From assembly GCA_012845835.1 (NCBI GenBank), contig JABAKD010000009.1:20840318-20904317 (forward strand): a stretch of 64,000 nucleotides of DNA, in the 5' to 3' direction. Positions 34,655 through 45,760 of this stretch are shown in pieces. The notes below the pieces were generated by a model. The model was not told the DNA's origin, made no database searches, and saw only the letters and a program-made list of their open reading frames with translations. Position 1 is the first letter of the stretch; every line of letters starts with the position of its first letter. The stretch is from Undaria pinnatifida. Lineage: Eukaryota > Sar > Phaeophyceae > Laminariales > Alariaceae. Position numbers and translations under genes: made by a program.

Positions 34655-35190
34655 GCTATTGCTAGAAAGACGCTCGCCCACGTGGTCTGGTGGTTACCCT
34701 CGAATGAATGCCACTCCACCACCAGTAAGCAGTAAGTATATAGTAGTGTTAATAGTAGAGTTGTTCTGGGCTTCAAATCTCACGTGGATGGGTTTTTGCT
34801 GTTTATTTGCAGCTTGTTATTTTTTGTACAAATAAAAATCAACGGAATCAGCTAACTCCCGAGAGCTCCTCCTCCTATAAATAGCAGCGTGGGTAGGCAT
34901 GCGCAATTCGATGCGAGTCCACGAGGGAAGAAAGGTGTGGAGTTTTCTCGCGATAAAAATGAAGACACGTACCGTAGTGGGGAGGGGTGAGAAGAGCCTT
35001 CGCAATGATCCCGGAGCCGCGTTGTTGTTTTTGTAGGGAGGGAGGGAGGGAGGGAGGGAGGGAGGGAGGGAGAAGGTGAAAAAAAAGTGCGAGGATAGCA
35101 GAAGGGATGATGAGCAAAAAAAAACGAAAAGTGGACTGCCTCTTCTTGTTGTTGTTGTTGTGCCTTCTCGTGATCGCGTGACCACACATG
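34655..35190 (+). mobile_element. tRNA-headed retroposon, family C, longest copy
   Basis: Plus strand. A-box-like GTGGTCTGGTGGTTACCC at ~34683, B-box-like CTTCAAATCTCACGTGG at ~34772. Then TTTATTTGCAGC, GAGTCCACGAGGGAAG and TTTCTCGCGATAAAAATG, a (GGGA)n run (35035-35073), and an A-rich tail with GCAAAAAAAAAC. The A-to-B box distance is stretched by extra sequence. It shows what the intact minus-strand copies at 2812-3240 and 24025-24487 looked like. Confidence 0.7.
35035..35073 (+). repeat. (GGGA)n microsatellite
   Basis: Nine to ten tetramer units inside the tail of the family C retroposon. Confidence 0.9.
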
Positions 35191-35224
35191 TTATATGTAT
35201 TAAAAAATAACAACAATACACTTG

Positions 35225-35475
35225 GTACAGCTGTGAGATCGACCAAAAAGTTTTTCAATCAAAACTCAGCTTTGCAAGCTGCGTGTGATACGTGCTTCGA
35301 TCGCGCGTGTTACGGGGTGTGTATACCCTCGTGAAGGATACAGGTCGGTGACAGACTCCCCTGCTAATGCCAGGGTCAAGAGGACTAGTAAGACGTTCAA
35401 CCTTGTTCTGCGTGCGTCGTACGGAAACTTTATAACCCGCGTTGAGGGGGACAAAACCAGACATCTGTGGAATTC
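35225..35475 (-). mobile_element. family B element, diverged
   Basis: Minus orientation: CAGCTGTGAGATCGACC, CTTTGCAAGCTGCGTGTG, CGATCGCGCGTGTTACGGG, GGATACAGGTCGGTGAC and GAGGGGGACAAAACCAGACA. Belongs to a subfamily with 36362-36535. Confidence 0.7.
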
Positions 35476-36361
35476 GGTTTGCATGAAACAACAAGTGCTA
35501 TAGTTTGAGTTAACTTTTGGAGTGGGCTACTTGGGTCTACCAGGTTCGTACACAAGTTCCTGTGTGCTCCCTGTATATGTGGCAGGCCAGCGGAGGTCCA
35601 GTCCAGGCCTGATGCTCGGGTTGTTAGTGCTGTCACGTCATGATGGAGCATGCGGTGGACGTCGATCGCTACTGTTCCGAAGTGATCTCTCTTCTGCTCT
35701 TGATGTAATGCAAGCGCACACTCATACACCTGTGTTGATCGAATGAAGACCGACGAGTGAGATCTGGCGTTCTGCATCAGGCGTCGGGCGGTGCACACTT
35801 GATATCAATCATAAAGCTTTTCGAACGCCCATCTCACACACTACCCGGGAATACACAAACTAAATCGTGGATCCAAAACGCCAGACCCCTGCACTCCTAC
35901 AGAGATTGAAGCTCTTGCGCTAATACTGAATGATCAAAGGTGCGTGTCGCCGAATAGCCGATTGTTTTTGCTAATCCAGAAAGCCTCCGTCGTCATTTCC
36001 GTCATTTCCGTCATTTCCGTCATTACTACCCGCAGGACACAAATGTTTGCTCGCCTGTGTAGTCTAAAGGTGTTGGGGAAAGTCGGAATTCATATCGTGA
36101 AAACCACGAAAGGACTTCCTCCATAATTGAAGAAAACTGAACTGTCCTCCATAATTGAAGAAAATTGAACTGTTTGAATGTTAATCAGGACTACTCACAT
36201 ACAACAAGAAATTCCCGGATGGGTCGATTCCTCCGAAGAGTCGACGTGTTAGAACAGGCACCACTAAAAGCGTGAGCCGTACACGTACTACATGGCCATC
36301 AGTTTTCTCGGGACGCTCAGGCTACCTCGTGGGGCCAGCACTGAGCGCTTGGTATGTACTT

Positions 36362-36535
36362 CGTATTTAAAAAATGAAAAAATACACCTCAGCTGTGAGA
36401 TCGACCAAACAGGCTTTTTGATCAAAGCTCATCTTTGTTTGCAAGCTGCGTGTGTGTTATACGTGCTTCGATCGCGCGTGTCACGGGGTGTGTGTACCCT
36501 CGTGAAGGATACAGGTCGGTGACTTCCCTGCTTAT
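36362..36535 (-). mobile_element. family B element, truncated, same subfamily
   Basis: Shares ACGTGCTTCGATCGCGCGTG and CCCTCGTGAAGGATACAGG with 35225-35475. It stops before the far end. Confidence 0.7.
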
Positions 36536-37192
36536 GTATAACAAACGGGTCACGGGTCGCCTACAAATCACGCACCTTCGCGGCCGTTCTCACAGTTCGT
36601 GTAGACCTACAGCGGCGGCACTCATTTTTCCTTGGTCCTCCATCTCGTATGGTTTTTCCGGGCCCTCGGTGTCTGTATCCTGAACTCGGTATAGCGGGAT
36701 TTGGGTGGAAAGTCCGGTTCTCGAGATGTGGCGATTCCAAGCTCGCCACACGCGCGGAGCGGGTGTTCGAGCGATACAGTGCAATGGGATGCAGTATGCA
36801 TACGATACGGGTGATATACATGCACAGGACTGATGCGTGACAGTGTACAGTGTTTCAGTGTCTTCTCTTTCTTCCATCGGCCGTGTTTAGAATATCAAAT
36901 GGTTGGTGGCCGGTGTATGAAGGATTATGAACGCGTTAAGATACGGCCTTCGAAACCCTCCAAACCCTATGAAGTAAACGGCGGAATGCCGCGCTATGCC
37001 ACGAGAATGCAGCAGGGAGCCCCCGACGGCTCGATCCCTACTAACACTCTAGGCCCTCCGCATACAGCTTGGTACGGACAGCTATACACACCATTGTATT
37101 ACTAGTATCCTGAAACCAAGGGGCCGTAACATCCCCCCAGCATATCGTCGCGAGACGATACTGCTAGAGTCGAGGCGCCCAGCGTCTGTGAC

Positions 37193-39127
37193 TCAGGATA
37201 CTCTCGTCCACCCCCCAAAACCGCCCCTCCGTTTCAGCGAACGGTTCCCATAGACGACGGTAGACCGCCGACCTTGAAAGTTCCCTTTTCTTCCAGGATA
37301 CGGCATGCGCGAACAGTTCCCGAAAACGGACGGTCTTGAGCCTTCCCTTCTCTTCCACAACCCAGTAGATGGAGCAAGTACTCGTGTGCACCCACCCACC
37401 CCCCCAGGCTGGACCACGCCAAAACGTGTAAGGCTGTTGAGGAAGGTCGTTGTTGGTCTTGCGGTCCATTCCTCGTTCAACACCTTGTGCTCCCAAAATA
37501 TATGTCCATGATCCTCGGGACATACTTCTCTTCCTATGTTTGCGGGTGGATTCTACATTTTTTGGTGAAAAGGGCGACGTGCGGCTAACTTCCGTCTCCC
37601 CTTCTTCATCTCCCGGCTATCCAGCTCCTCCCAAACCCCGTCCGGAGAGCGTACTCGCCCAAATGGCTCGTTGGGGTCGTATACCATTCCCGTGAACGCC
37701 GTCGGCTCGCCCATGTCATCCGCGAACTCCCTCTTCACCTGAGTACCTACCGGTTTTCGAGTTAACGCTTCCTCCCTGGACGCAGCGCGTCGTTCTCCCT
37801 TGGACGGGATGCCGTCGGGCTTTGAGCTACAGTCCGCCACCTGGTACACCTCCCAAATTGCATGGAACACGTCCAGCTGAAGAGGCGTAAAGCTATCCTT
37901 CACTTCGTCCTCCGTTCGATTAACCATCACCAGGTCCCCCACCTTGGCGTGCCTTCCTGGTGAGGTGGCGTGCCTTCCTGGTGAGCCGCGCCCAATGTGT
38001 GCATTCGATGCATTTCGCGCCTTGTCCATGCCGTTCCGCCGCTTCTCCACGACGGCCTTTACCTCCACGAAAGCCTGATGTTTGTCAGCCACGAAACTGG
38101 CAAGCCCTCCTCGGAAACTCAGATCCGTCCAGGCTGAGAGTCATCTTGTCGATTTGCGGGCGCGCGTCCGGCACATTATCGACAGGACCTCCTGGAGCTA
38201 CCCTCCGAACCGCTCCGCAGCCCCTTGGCTCCTCGCGAAGTCTGCGGGGCCGAGATTCAGAGCTACATTCAACCACCTACTCAAGTGGCTGACCACTTGC
38301 GCCGTGAACTCCCCCCCGCCATCGCTCCTGATTGACTGCGGCACGCCAAAGGTCAGTATCAGCTCCACCGACTTCCGGCTGACTTCCAGCGATCCCTTGG
38401 AGGTGAGGGGATACTCGAAGAGGAACATGCTGGCCCTGTCGACCACCACCAGCACACACCGGTTTCCAGCCGCCGACGCTTGGTGCAAGTCTTGCATGTC
38501 TATTTATAGAACTTTCCACGGATGCAGAAACCTGGCCGGCACCATCCACACTTTACGGCTGTTCGTCCTTTTCCTTCGGTGGCACCCGCATGACAGCACA
38601 TACTGTCGCACGTCTTTTCGCAACGACGACCAGCTGTATTTGTCTCTCACCAACAGTAGTGTTGTGCGAGCCACGCCGGGGTGGCCGAAGGTGCTATGGA
38701 CTAGGGACAACACCCCCGGTATCAGCGTCCTCGGCGTCGCCAAAAGTGGGTTTTTTCCTCTGGGTGCGTACTACAGGACCCCGTTGTCTTCCGTCAGGTA
38801 CTCGTCTTCCCCCGAGCCCGACTCCTTGAACATGGGCTCTAGCGTCGCGTCTCATTTCTGGCTACCCGCCAAGTATGCGTGGTCCTTTAGCAAGCGTGCC
38901 GTCTCTGCCACTAAGGGGCTCCGCCTGTCCGGTGCTGGTTGCGTTGTCAGCGCTGGAAGTTCTGGTGATATCCGCGTCTGGGGCGCCCGTGGTGGTTGTG
39001 CCATCCCCTTATCCCCCCCCCCCGTACCTGCTTCGGTCTCGGTGGGAAACGTCAACTTCGGGGTTGACCGTACTTCCTTGAGCGCTCTGGTGGTCGCTCT
39101 CATGACGGCACGTGTGGCCGTTCCCAC
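37193..39127 (-). pseudogene. decayed Ty3/gypsy integrase (retrotransposon pol 3' part)
   Basis: One minus-strand frame shows the gypsy integrase order: a DNGVL-x-Y segment, the zinc-binding HSTFGHPGVART and SCGCHRRK (H..C..C), the catalytic core with VVVDRASM (first Asp), IRSDGGGEF (second Asp) and GAAERFGG (Glu), and then a KVGDLVMV segment. It is broken by in-frame stops at 38854-38852 (TGA), 38773-38771 (TAG, at the usual Trp), 38506-38504 (TAA), 38200-38198 (TAG, at a usual Trp), 38143-38141 (TGA) and 37553-37555, so it cannot make an enzyme. No reverse transcriptase or RNase H was seen upstream, and no LTR pair was identified. Confidence 0.85.
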
Positions 39128-39588
39128 GTCCTCCAGCTGTAGAGCGCCAGGTCCTCGAGCACGTCCTCCCCAGTGGTTATTTCCTCAGATCCTCGCGTTG
39201 TCAGCCAGTCTCTGACTGCCATCCCTCCCAGCACCTCCCTCACCATGGGGGGCATGGTAAAGTTGGTAATCACGGTGGCAGCTGCTCCTCGGCTCACGGT
39301 GGGTGGGATCGTATACTCGTCCTGTCTAGTTATGAACGTCGCGAAGTCCTCAAATCTTAGTTCTTCGGCTGTCTCTATGTCACTTGAGTCCGTCGCGTGG
39401 GGTTGGTATGTGTCTGCGAAGGGTTTTTCGCCCCAGACGTGAGCCTTGGTTGTGGAAATCATATGGTCTTTAAACGAAAAGACACCCTTTCGCCGGCTCC
39501 CCTTTTCGAGATCTACGCTCCGTTGCGGCCTAGGATGCCTCCTAGGGAGGTGTTGGGGCCGGTAGCCCTCTCCACCCCCCTCCTCCAC
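39100..39588 (-). pseudogene. unassigned open frame upstream of the gypsy integrase
   Basis: A 162-codon frame whose last ~10 codons overlap the integrase frame, shifted by one base. It could be the preceding part of the same element, joined by a frameshift. The peptide (pieces LRFEDFATFITRQDEYTIPP and VREVLGGMAVRDWLTTRG) does not match the RT or RNase H motifs I know. It may be a spacer region or a host sequence. Confidence 0.4.
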
Positions 39589-39887
39589 GCGTGGAGTGTG
39601 TCGTTAGCTTTAGGGGTACCCGCTGTAGTGGTGGCGGCCACGAACGCTCGTTTCTTCGCAGATGGTACTCCTACAATCACAGAACTACCCGCCGCTGTTC
39701 TGCGCCCGGTTAAGCCACGACCATAAAGCCACGGACAAGACTCACCGTACTTTGTACCGGTATATCCCACGTCAGCCGCCGCCATAACCCCCGGTCCCTC
39801 CCCCCCCCACCGCCAAGCACCACCCAACCCCCACCCAGCCTCCCTCCCTAAGCGCGTTGGTTGCAAAGCATAGCCCATTTTATTTTA

Positions 39888-39956
39888 GAGATACGCCATA
39901 TGCCCTGAGCTATGTAGTCAGCGCTGACTGCATAACTCAGTAATTATGGTGATACC
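39888..39956. repeat. ~70-bp near-palindromic hairpin element, copy 1
   Basis: GATACGCCATA at the left pairs with TATGGTGATA at the right. The inner GAGCTATGTAGTCAGC pairs with GCTGACTGCATAACTC around AGCGCT. Copies at 40152-40224 and 41274-41347. Confidence 0.8.
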
Positions 39957-40151
39957 TAAATACACAATCCGGGGCCCATCTGGCGGTTAAGCCTGGCCCT
40001 CGAATCTACTCATCGGTTGCAATCTGTTTACGCAGTACTCACTGCAGTACCCACTGTTGCCCCAGACAGGCGGGATTGTGTTATTGGGGCACGGCTGCGT
40101 CTTCTTCCCTGGGTTTGTTTTATTTTTTTAAGAACTACGCTTTTATAGCAG

Positions 40152-40224
40152 ACACACCAAAGCCACTGGCCTATGCAGTCAGCGCTGACTACCGGCACAT
40201 AGTTCAGCTGGTTACGGTGTGTAA
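40152..40224. repeat. ~70-bp near-palindromic hairpin element, copy 2
   Basis: ACACACCAAAGCCACTG pairs with CAGCTGGTTACGGTGTGT. Inner CTATGCAGTCAGCGCTGACT is shared with copy 1. Confidence 0.75.
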
Positions 40225-40619
40225 CTACGTGTCATAACTGTATGTGATATACCAGTTTTGCCGGGATTATTAGACTAGGCATGATGAACGTTGAAGCTCA
40301 ATTTTCAGTTTATGCTGCACATTGTCGGACGTCAAACATAATCACAATATACTACTAATAGCATACTAAAACACCATACACTCAACATAATAGTACTTTC
40401 AACTATCATTGCATTAGACAACAGCTACTCAGTCCGCGCTGAATGATGACCGCTGCCCACGCCCACCCACCTCCTTGACTTCGAGGAACGCCCAGCGCCC
40501 GTTGTCGACAGTGTGTGCATGGTGTGTATGTTCTTGTCGGTGGAGGCGTTACCGAACCAGTCAGTCACCGGTCTGTTCTGTGCTACTCACCAAGGGGGCG
40601 GCAGGGAGGGTCCCAATAT

Positions 40620-40750
40620 TTACACTATTTACACTATTTACACTATTACACTATCACACATACTATCGTACTATCATTACTATCATACTATCATACTATT
40701 GTACTATCATACTATCATACTATCACACTATCGTATATAACATATTATCA
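40620..40750. repeat. TTACACTAT and ACTATCAT microsatellites
   Basis: Short (TTTACACTA)n run, then irregular ACTATCAT units over ~90 bp. Confidence 0.85.
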
Positions 40751-40820
40751 TACTCGCACCAGTGACTCTAATACTACATAATACCTCACTGTCAGTCAAG
40801 ACTTTGGGCGGTTTTCTTGG

Positions 40821-40945
40821 TGTAGTGTAGTGTAGTGTAGTGTAGTGTAGTGTAGTGTAGTGTAGTGTAGTGTAGTGTAGTGTAGTGTAGTGTAGTGTAG
40901 TGTAGTGTAGTAGTGTAGTGTAGTGTATTGTAGTGTAGTGTATCT
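40821..40945 (+). repeat. (GTGTA)n microsatellite
   Basis: About 24 pentamer units with two irregular ones near the end. Confidence 0.95.
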
Positions 40946-41273
40946 AACCAATCCGTTGCGGATTTATATCGTAGAGTTAAACTGTTGAAACAATTAGCAT
41001 TTACAATCGGAACAGGGGGTATATCGGTATGTCGATACGTCGGTCGCGCGAGTGACCCAAAGCCACTGCAAAAATAGGCGCCAAAAAAACAACATCAACA
41101 AAAGGGATTCCCTACAATATTACTACTTTACACTGTAGTGCACCATAATACACTATACACTATAATACACTATAATACACTATACACTACATACACTAAA
41201 CAGTATCCCTTCTATGATACCCCTTCTATGGTACCCCTTCTATGGTACCCCTTCTACGGTACCCTTTCTATTA

Positions 41274-41347
41274 GAGATACGCCATAACCACTCAGTTAAC
41301 AGCCAGCGCTGACCGGCTGACCGTTAGCTCAGTGGCCATGGTGTATA
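41274..41347. repeat. ~70-bp near-palindromic hairpin element, copy 3
   Basis: GATACGCCATA and CATGGTGTAT arms; inner CTCAGTTAACAGCCAGC and GACCGTTAGCTCAG. The same GAGATACGCCATA start as copy 1. Confidence 0.8.
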
Positions 41348-41664
41348 TATATATACCTAACACCCCGCTCTTGTCTCGCCCTCACGGGCGCCGCCCGTTT
41401 CCTGCCTCGACCCCCTTGCTTTGGCCGTTTGAACAAGGCATATGCCCAGCCCACCCCTTATCCTTTCCCTTCTACCTTCTCTTTCTTGTCCCCCCCCCTT
41501 GGAGTCTTCTCCTCTCTTCCCCTCCTGAGACAGCAGACCTCCCAAGGACAACCCCATGCCCCGCCAAATAACTCCGGTAATTTCGGTAGTAGTGTTAAGT
41601 TATTTATGTAGTCCCCGGGCAACGGCATCGCCTATTCATACCAGAGCCATGACCTACGTTACTT

Positions 41665-42130
41665 AGCGCCAGCTCGATCCTTATTACCCTTATCGCCCTT
41701 ATTGCCCTTATTGTCCTTATTGCCCTAATTGCCCTTATTGCCCTTATTGCCCTTATTGCCCTTATTGTCCTTATTGCCCGTATTGCCCTTTTTACCGGTC
41801 GCAACACTTGCAACCCATCCTTATTGCCCTCATTACCCTTACGAACTTAGTACCTGTTGTAACAGACCCTTTTTACCCTTTTTACCCTTACCGCCCTTAT
41901 TACCCGCTGTAACAAATCACCCTCATTATTGCCCTCATTACCCGTATTACCCGCCGTAACAGATCCTTATTACCGTTGTTGCCCTTCTTACCCGTTGTAA
42001 CAGATCATTGTTGCCCTCATTATTGCCGTCATTACCCGTATTACCCGCTGAAACAGATCACCCTCATTATTGCCCTCATTGCCCTTATTGCCCTCATTGC
42101 CCGTATTACCCGTTGTGATATATTATTATT
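41665..42130 (+). repeat. 9-bp minisatellite TTATTGCCC with CGTTGTAACAGATC spacers
   Basis: Over 450 bp of TTATTGCCC, TCATTACCC and similar units. A longer CCCGNTGTAACAGATC spacer recurs about every 60-90 bp, giving a higher-order repeat. Confidence 0.9.
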
Positions 42131-42432
42131 GTTGTTATTGTTATCCTTATCCTTAGTAATCACTAGCCTTAATATCCGTTAGAGCATAACCTCATTATCA
42201 CTGCTGTTATTACTCTTCTTGCAGTCACTACCGTTATGTAGCAGTTGGACCGTGAGACCTTTCGGGACCCAGGCGCAGCGACCTCAAACGCAACGAAGTG
42301 CGACCTTGCTAGCCTTCCCGAACTATCATACGGTACGTACAGGACATCAGCAGACCAAAACTACCATCGTGTCACGCGTGCGTCGAGTATCATCTACTTC
42401 TATTCCGTTGCATCGCGGACACATCTCTTTCC

Positions 42433-42642
42433 TCACCAGGCCATGATGGTCGACACATCTTCTGCTTTGTGCCGCTGATTGATGCTGTAATCGCTAAATC
42501 GGCACACAATACCACAACTTCGACACGTTTCCCCATAACGTCTCAAAAACGAGTCAAATGCTGAAGACGGGGTGCGGTAGTCGATTCCTGAACGCGTCTC
42601 GGCATGTATCATCTTGAAATTTTGGGGAAGAATCATATGCAC
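42433..42642 (-). CDS. candidate exon with paired-cysteine (zinc-binding-like) residues
   Basis: A minus-strand frame of ~69 codons with natural composition (NFKMIHAETRSGIDYRT, then ETCRSCGIVCRF). It ends at CCTG|GTGAGG, a good donor. Directly below, a shifted frame reads CVDHHGLVRKEMCPRCN, which resembles an HNH/endonuclease VII-type zinc segment. Joining the two needs a frameshift, so either an intron removes part of it or the copy is broken. CxxC pairs suggest zinc binding (inference). Function unknown. Confidence 0.35.
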   Translation of the reverse strand: MHMILPQNFKMIHAETRSGIDYRTPSSAFDSFLRRYGETCRSCGIVCRFSDYSINQRHKAEDVSTIMAW

Positions 42643-42784
42643 CTATTTCTCCTCCCCCTCCTCCAGCCACGTGATTCGCCGAACACCTCACGTCGCTTCA
42701 CGCTCGGTGTATGCAAAATGCCTGCCTGGTCGCTGGAAACCCGACGCGCTCCGTCCCGGTATTGTAGGGATATGATCTTACGTT

Positions 42785-43130
42785 AAGGAATTAGAGGGCA
42801 ATATTAATAGTCCGTGTGACCACTTGCAAAACATTACACAATTGCCTACCCAAGCTAAGCCTTCTAACACTCTCCCCCCCTGAAACGGCGGGATATAGCA
42901 GGTCGGCCGGATATACGGGCGGATCTGTCAATATATCCAAGCGGTTTCATTTCCTGGGTACGCCGGGGAGAGTGTTTTTCCAGTTCGACATGGGGAAAGT
43001 CTGAAAAAGTTTTATTTTGTTTTGGTGGATGGTGGAATTAGAACCCACGACCCAAAACCCATGGTCTGCCGACGACGCCGTTTGAGGGTATGAGTCCGTT
43101 TGACCACTACGTGCAAAATATTAACATATT
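42785..43130 (-). mobile_element. tRNA-headed repeat (family G), dimer-like
   Basis: On the minus strand, TAGTGGTCAAACGGACTC (A-box-like) and GTCGTGGGTTCTAATTCCAC (B-box-like) lie ~60 bp apart, a spacing typical of class II (Leu/Ser) tRNAs. About 275 bp further along the minus strand another GTGGTCACACGGAC head occurs, so units are arranged head-to-tail. Related pieces are at 45650-45760, 50255-50530 and 50925-51045. Confidence 0.6.
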
Positions 43131-43454
43131 AACATATTAACATGTTAACATATATACCAATAGTAACCAATAGCTTACTACCCAAACTAAGCCTTGTAGC
43201 ACTTACGACTACGGACTGCGACCATGCATGACACCACGATTACACACACCCCTGCTCCCCCTTCAGAGTATGTTCCCACATCCGCCCGGGGCATCAATCT
43301 CGCGAATCGGATAAATGTTGTTGTTATCGGCAATCGATGCTACAGTAACAAATGAAGGCCATCCAAGGGTGTGCGTAGGCATCATTGCTACAACTTACAG
43401 CATGCTATTAATAGAGTGTTATGGTATCCCCTCTCCCCGGAAATAACAAAATGG

Positions 43455-44178
43455 CGAACTGGAACAAGGTGGGATTACGTGGTCGAGAAAATGTGGAAGG
43501 ATTTAAGGGGAGACCAAGAAGAGGTACTGTCCATAGAGAAGTTTGGCGGGTACAAGACAGAAGTAAAAGAAAGAATGGAGGAAGGGGAAAGGTTAGCGCT
43601 AAGAAATACGGTGAAAGCGGAGAAACACGGAGAGATATACGGAGGGCTCAGGGAAAATGTTGGAATGAAAATGTATTTGCACGGCCCAACGGACTGCGCG
43701 AAAACGCTGAAACTGCAATTTCGTGGAGGGGACGTGGACCTACCAGAAAGAAGAAAGAAATATACCAATAGTCGGGAGGAGGAGGACGTGGCTATAAATA
43801 GGTGCCTGTGTGGCACAGCAGTAGAGAGTAGGACTCACATAGTAGGAGAATGTGAAATATGCAAGGAAGAACGGGATGCGTTAGAGGAGATGAGGAAATT
43901 AGACGTATGTGACATGCAAGAGTTTTGTAGACTTACTTGAGAGTAGCGATAAAACGATCGCTATCCTAGGAGATAGATGGTGGCCCCAGACGGCGAAACA
44001 GGACTGGGATAGGATAAGCTAACAGTTTCTACGTAGCATATGGTCAAAATCGCCGTGAGCGCCCAAATGTTGGAGGTGTCTCTATTAGGAGTAGGAACGG
44101 TGCTCCGTATCGAAAGGGATGCGTGGTCAACGGTCAAATGACTAGGGCAAGCAACAAATGAGTACGCCGCCCCGCCCC
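43455..44178 (+). mobile_element. 5'-truncated LINE copy
   Basis: The open frame to 43940 encodes the C-terminal part of a LINE reverse transcriptase protein. It aligns from WDYVVEKMWKDL (compare the minus-strand copy at 54739-55125) through a Lys/Glu-rich stretch to a zinc-knuckle-like CLCGTAVESRTHIVGEC (C-x-C...H-x4-C). A frame slip near 43940 separates the last residues. The 3' tail follows (GGAGCACC complement, CAACAAATGAGTACGCC, then a C run). It lacks the RT catalytic part, so it is inactive. Confidence 0.8.
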
Positions 44179-44223
44179 CCCATTGCGGCGTTATGATTGG
44201 TAGCAAGAGTGTCCCCTCATTAT

Positions 44224-44243
44224 CTGGCAGGCGTTATCGCCTG
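44224..44243. repeat. perfect 8-bp stem hairpin
   Basis: GGCAGGCG-TTAT-CGCCTGCC, just after the LINE tail. It lies in a short sequence (GCGGCGTTATGATT, GTGTCCCCTCAT) that recurs next to the recA exon near 56664-56720. There is no T run, so this is not a simple terminator. Confidence 0.5.
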
Positions 44244-45649
44244 CCTGAATGAGATGCCCCGCCCTTCTCTCAGAAGGCATCAGGCGGGCAGCAAGAAACC
44301 AATACAAGAGATACCAGCATCCAGACCAACCCTTGGTGACCAGTGCAGAGCCAGAGGCCCTGCATACGTAGTAGTACAGCCTGTTCCTAGGACCACATTG
44401 CTCAACACCTTCAAAACAGGTAGAATCCGTGCTTCGTATACGAGCGATCATCGATTCCGATCCGACAAGAGCCTAAAACCTGATCTCCGATTAACAATCC
44501 GATACGCCTGGTATATCGGGTAGGATAGGATTGCTAAACAATCCGATTCCGATACGATAAACGACATGCGAGGCGGAAACACGGAACTTCTGACACCTCA
44601 CGTCGAATTATTCGCCTTGGGCACTCTCAACAGGTCGGGGGGGGGGGGGGGGGAGTAGGACGACACCCCCCCCCCGCTAGAAGCAAGGTTTTCTTATCGG
44701 ATATCGGGACGCTTTTTGTCTGATACGATTCCCAATATGTTTTCCGAACTATCGAAACTTCCGATACGATAGGAAACACTGGTCAGACCGCAGGGCAAGC
44801 TCAACTCGGGGGGGTTGATGGCCAAAGGGACCGCGACCAACCACTATTTCAGTGGTGCTCCCGCGTTATTGCAGTGTTTTGATAGTGCGGTATAGTGCGG
44901 TTATAGTGCGGTGTAGTTTGGTTACAACAGTGCGGCGTGGCCCCAGCACAGTGCGGTTTATATCGTTTGTCTGCCACGACCTGACCTGCTTAGACTATAC
45001 ATATACATTGTATTGATAGTACTACGTATAGTGCGCCCCCCCCCCAGTTTAGTGCGGGTCCCCAGTTTAGTGCGGGTATCTTCGTCTGGCAAGGCACCGT
45101 GCTAAATGGGGGGCACTGTTACTGCTACTACTGTACGCTTGGCCCAGACTACCGTACCATAAGGAAGGGTGACCATTACTGTCACTTTGGGAGTCTTCTT
45201 TTGCAGCTGCTCGGGGTCACTCGCGCGAGCGACACCCCTGCTCCTTTGCTTACCCGTTCGAGCGCTGTTGTAACCGTGCAAAAAGAATCCACAACACGGA
45301 ATGGTAATCTACGCTGCGCAAACCGAACCGCCTAAAGTATTTTTTTTCCCCAAGGAGGTACAGAGTAATGGGGGTGATGAGGGTACCCACCCTACCCTAG
45401 CCTTCGTCAGTTACTACCGCGTACCGCTTACCGCTTACTGCTGTGTTGTAGCGGAGCCCGCGCAGTGCACGCAATACGCAGGCCGCAGCACTCTTAAGCG
45501 TTGATGTTGTAACGGTGTTTATCGCCGCCATCGAGTCAGCATCCTCATACGTTTTGTTGCACACGGTACCAGAGGTGGTAACATGTGCGTGGCACCATGT
45601 TTGAAGACTTCTTTTCGGTCGACGGGTCGGACTGTATATCTATAGATCT

Positions 45650-45760
45650 AAGAGCGTTAAGGAGTTAGAGAGCAGTAAAGTCCGTTTGACCACTTGCAAA
45701 AAGTTAACCAATTGCTTGCTCAATAAACTAAGCCTCACAACAATAGTCTAGATAGGCAGT
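45650..45760 (-). mobile_element. family G fragment
   Basis: AGTCCGTTTGACCACTTGC and GTTAACCAATTGC match the head region of 42785-43130. The remainder is missing. Confidence 0.55.

Noticed and set aside
38082-39215. 377-residue plus-strand open frame, the longest in the window
   Set aside because: It is the complement of the gypsy integrase frame on the minus strand; the minus strand shows the conserved zinc and catalytic motifs, the plus strand none.
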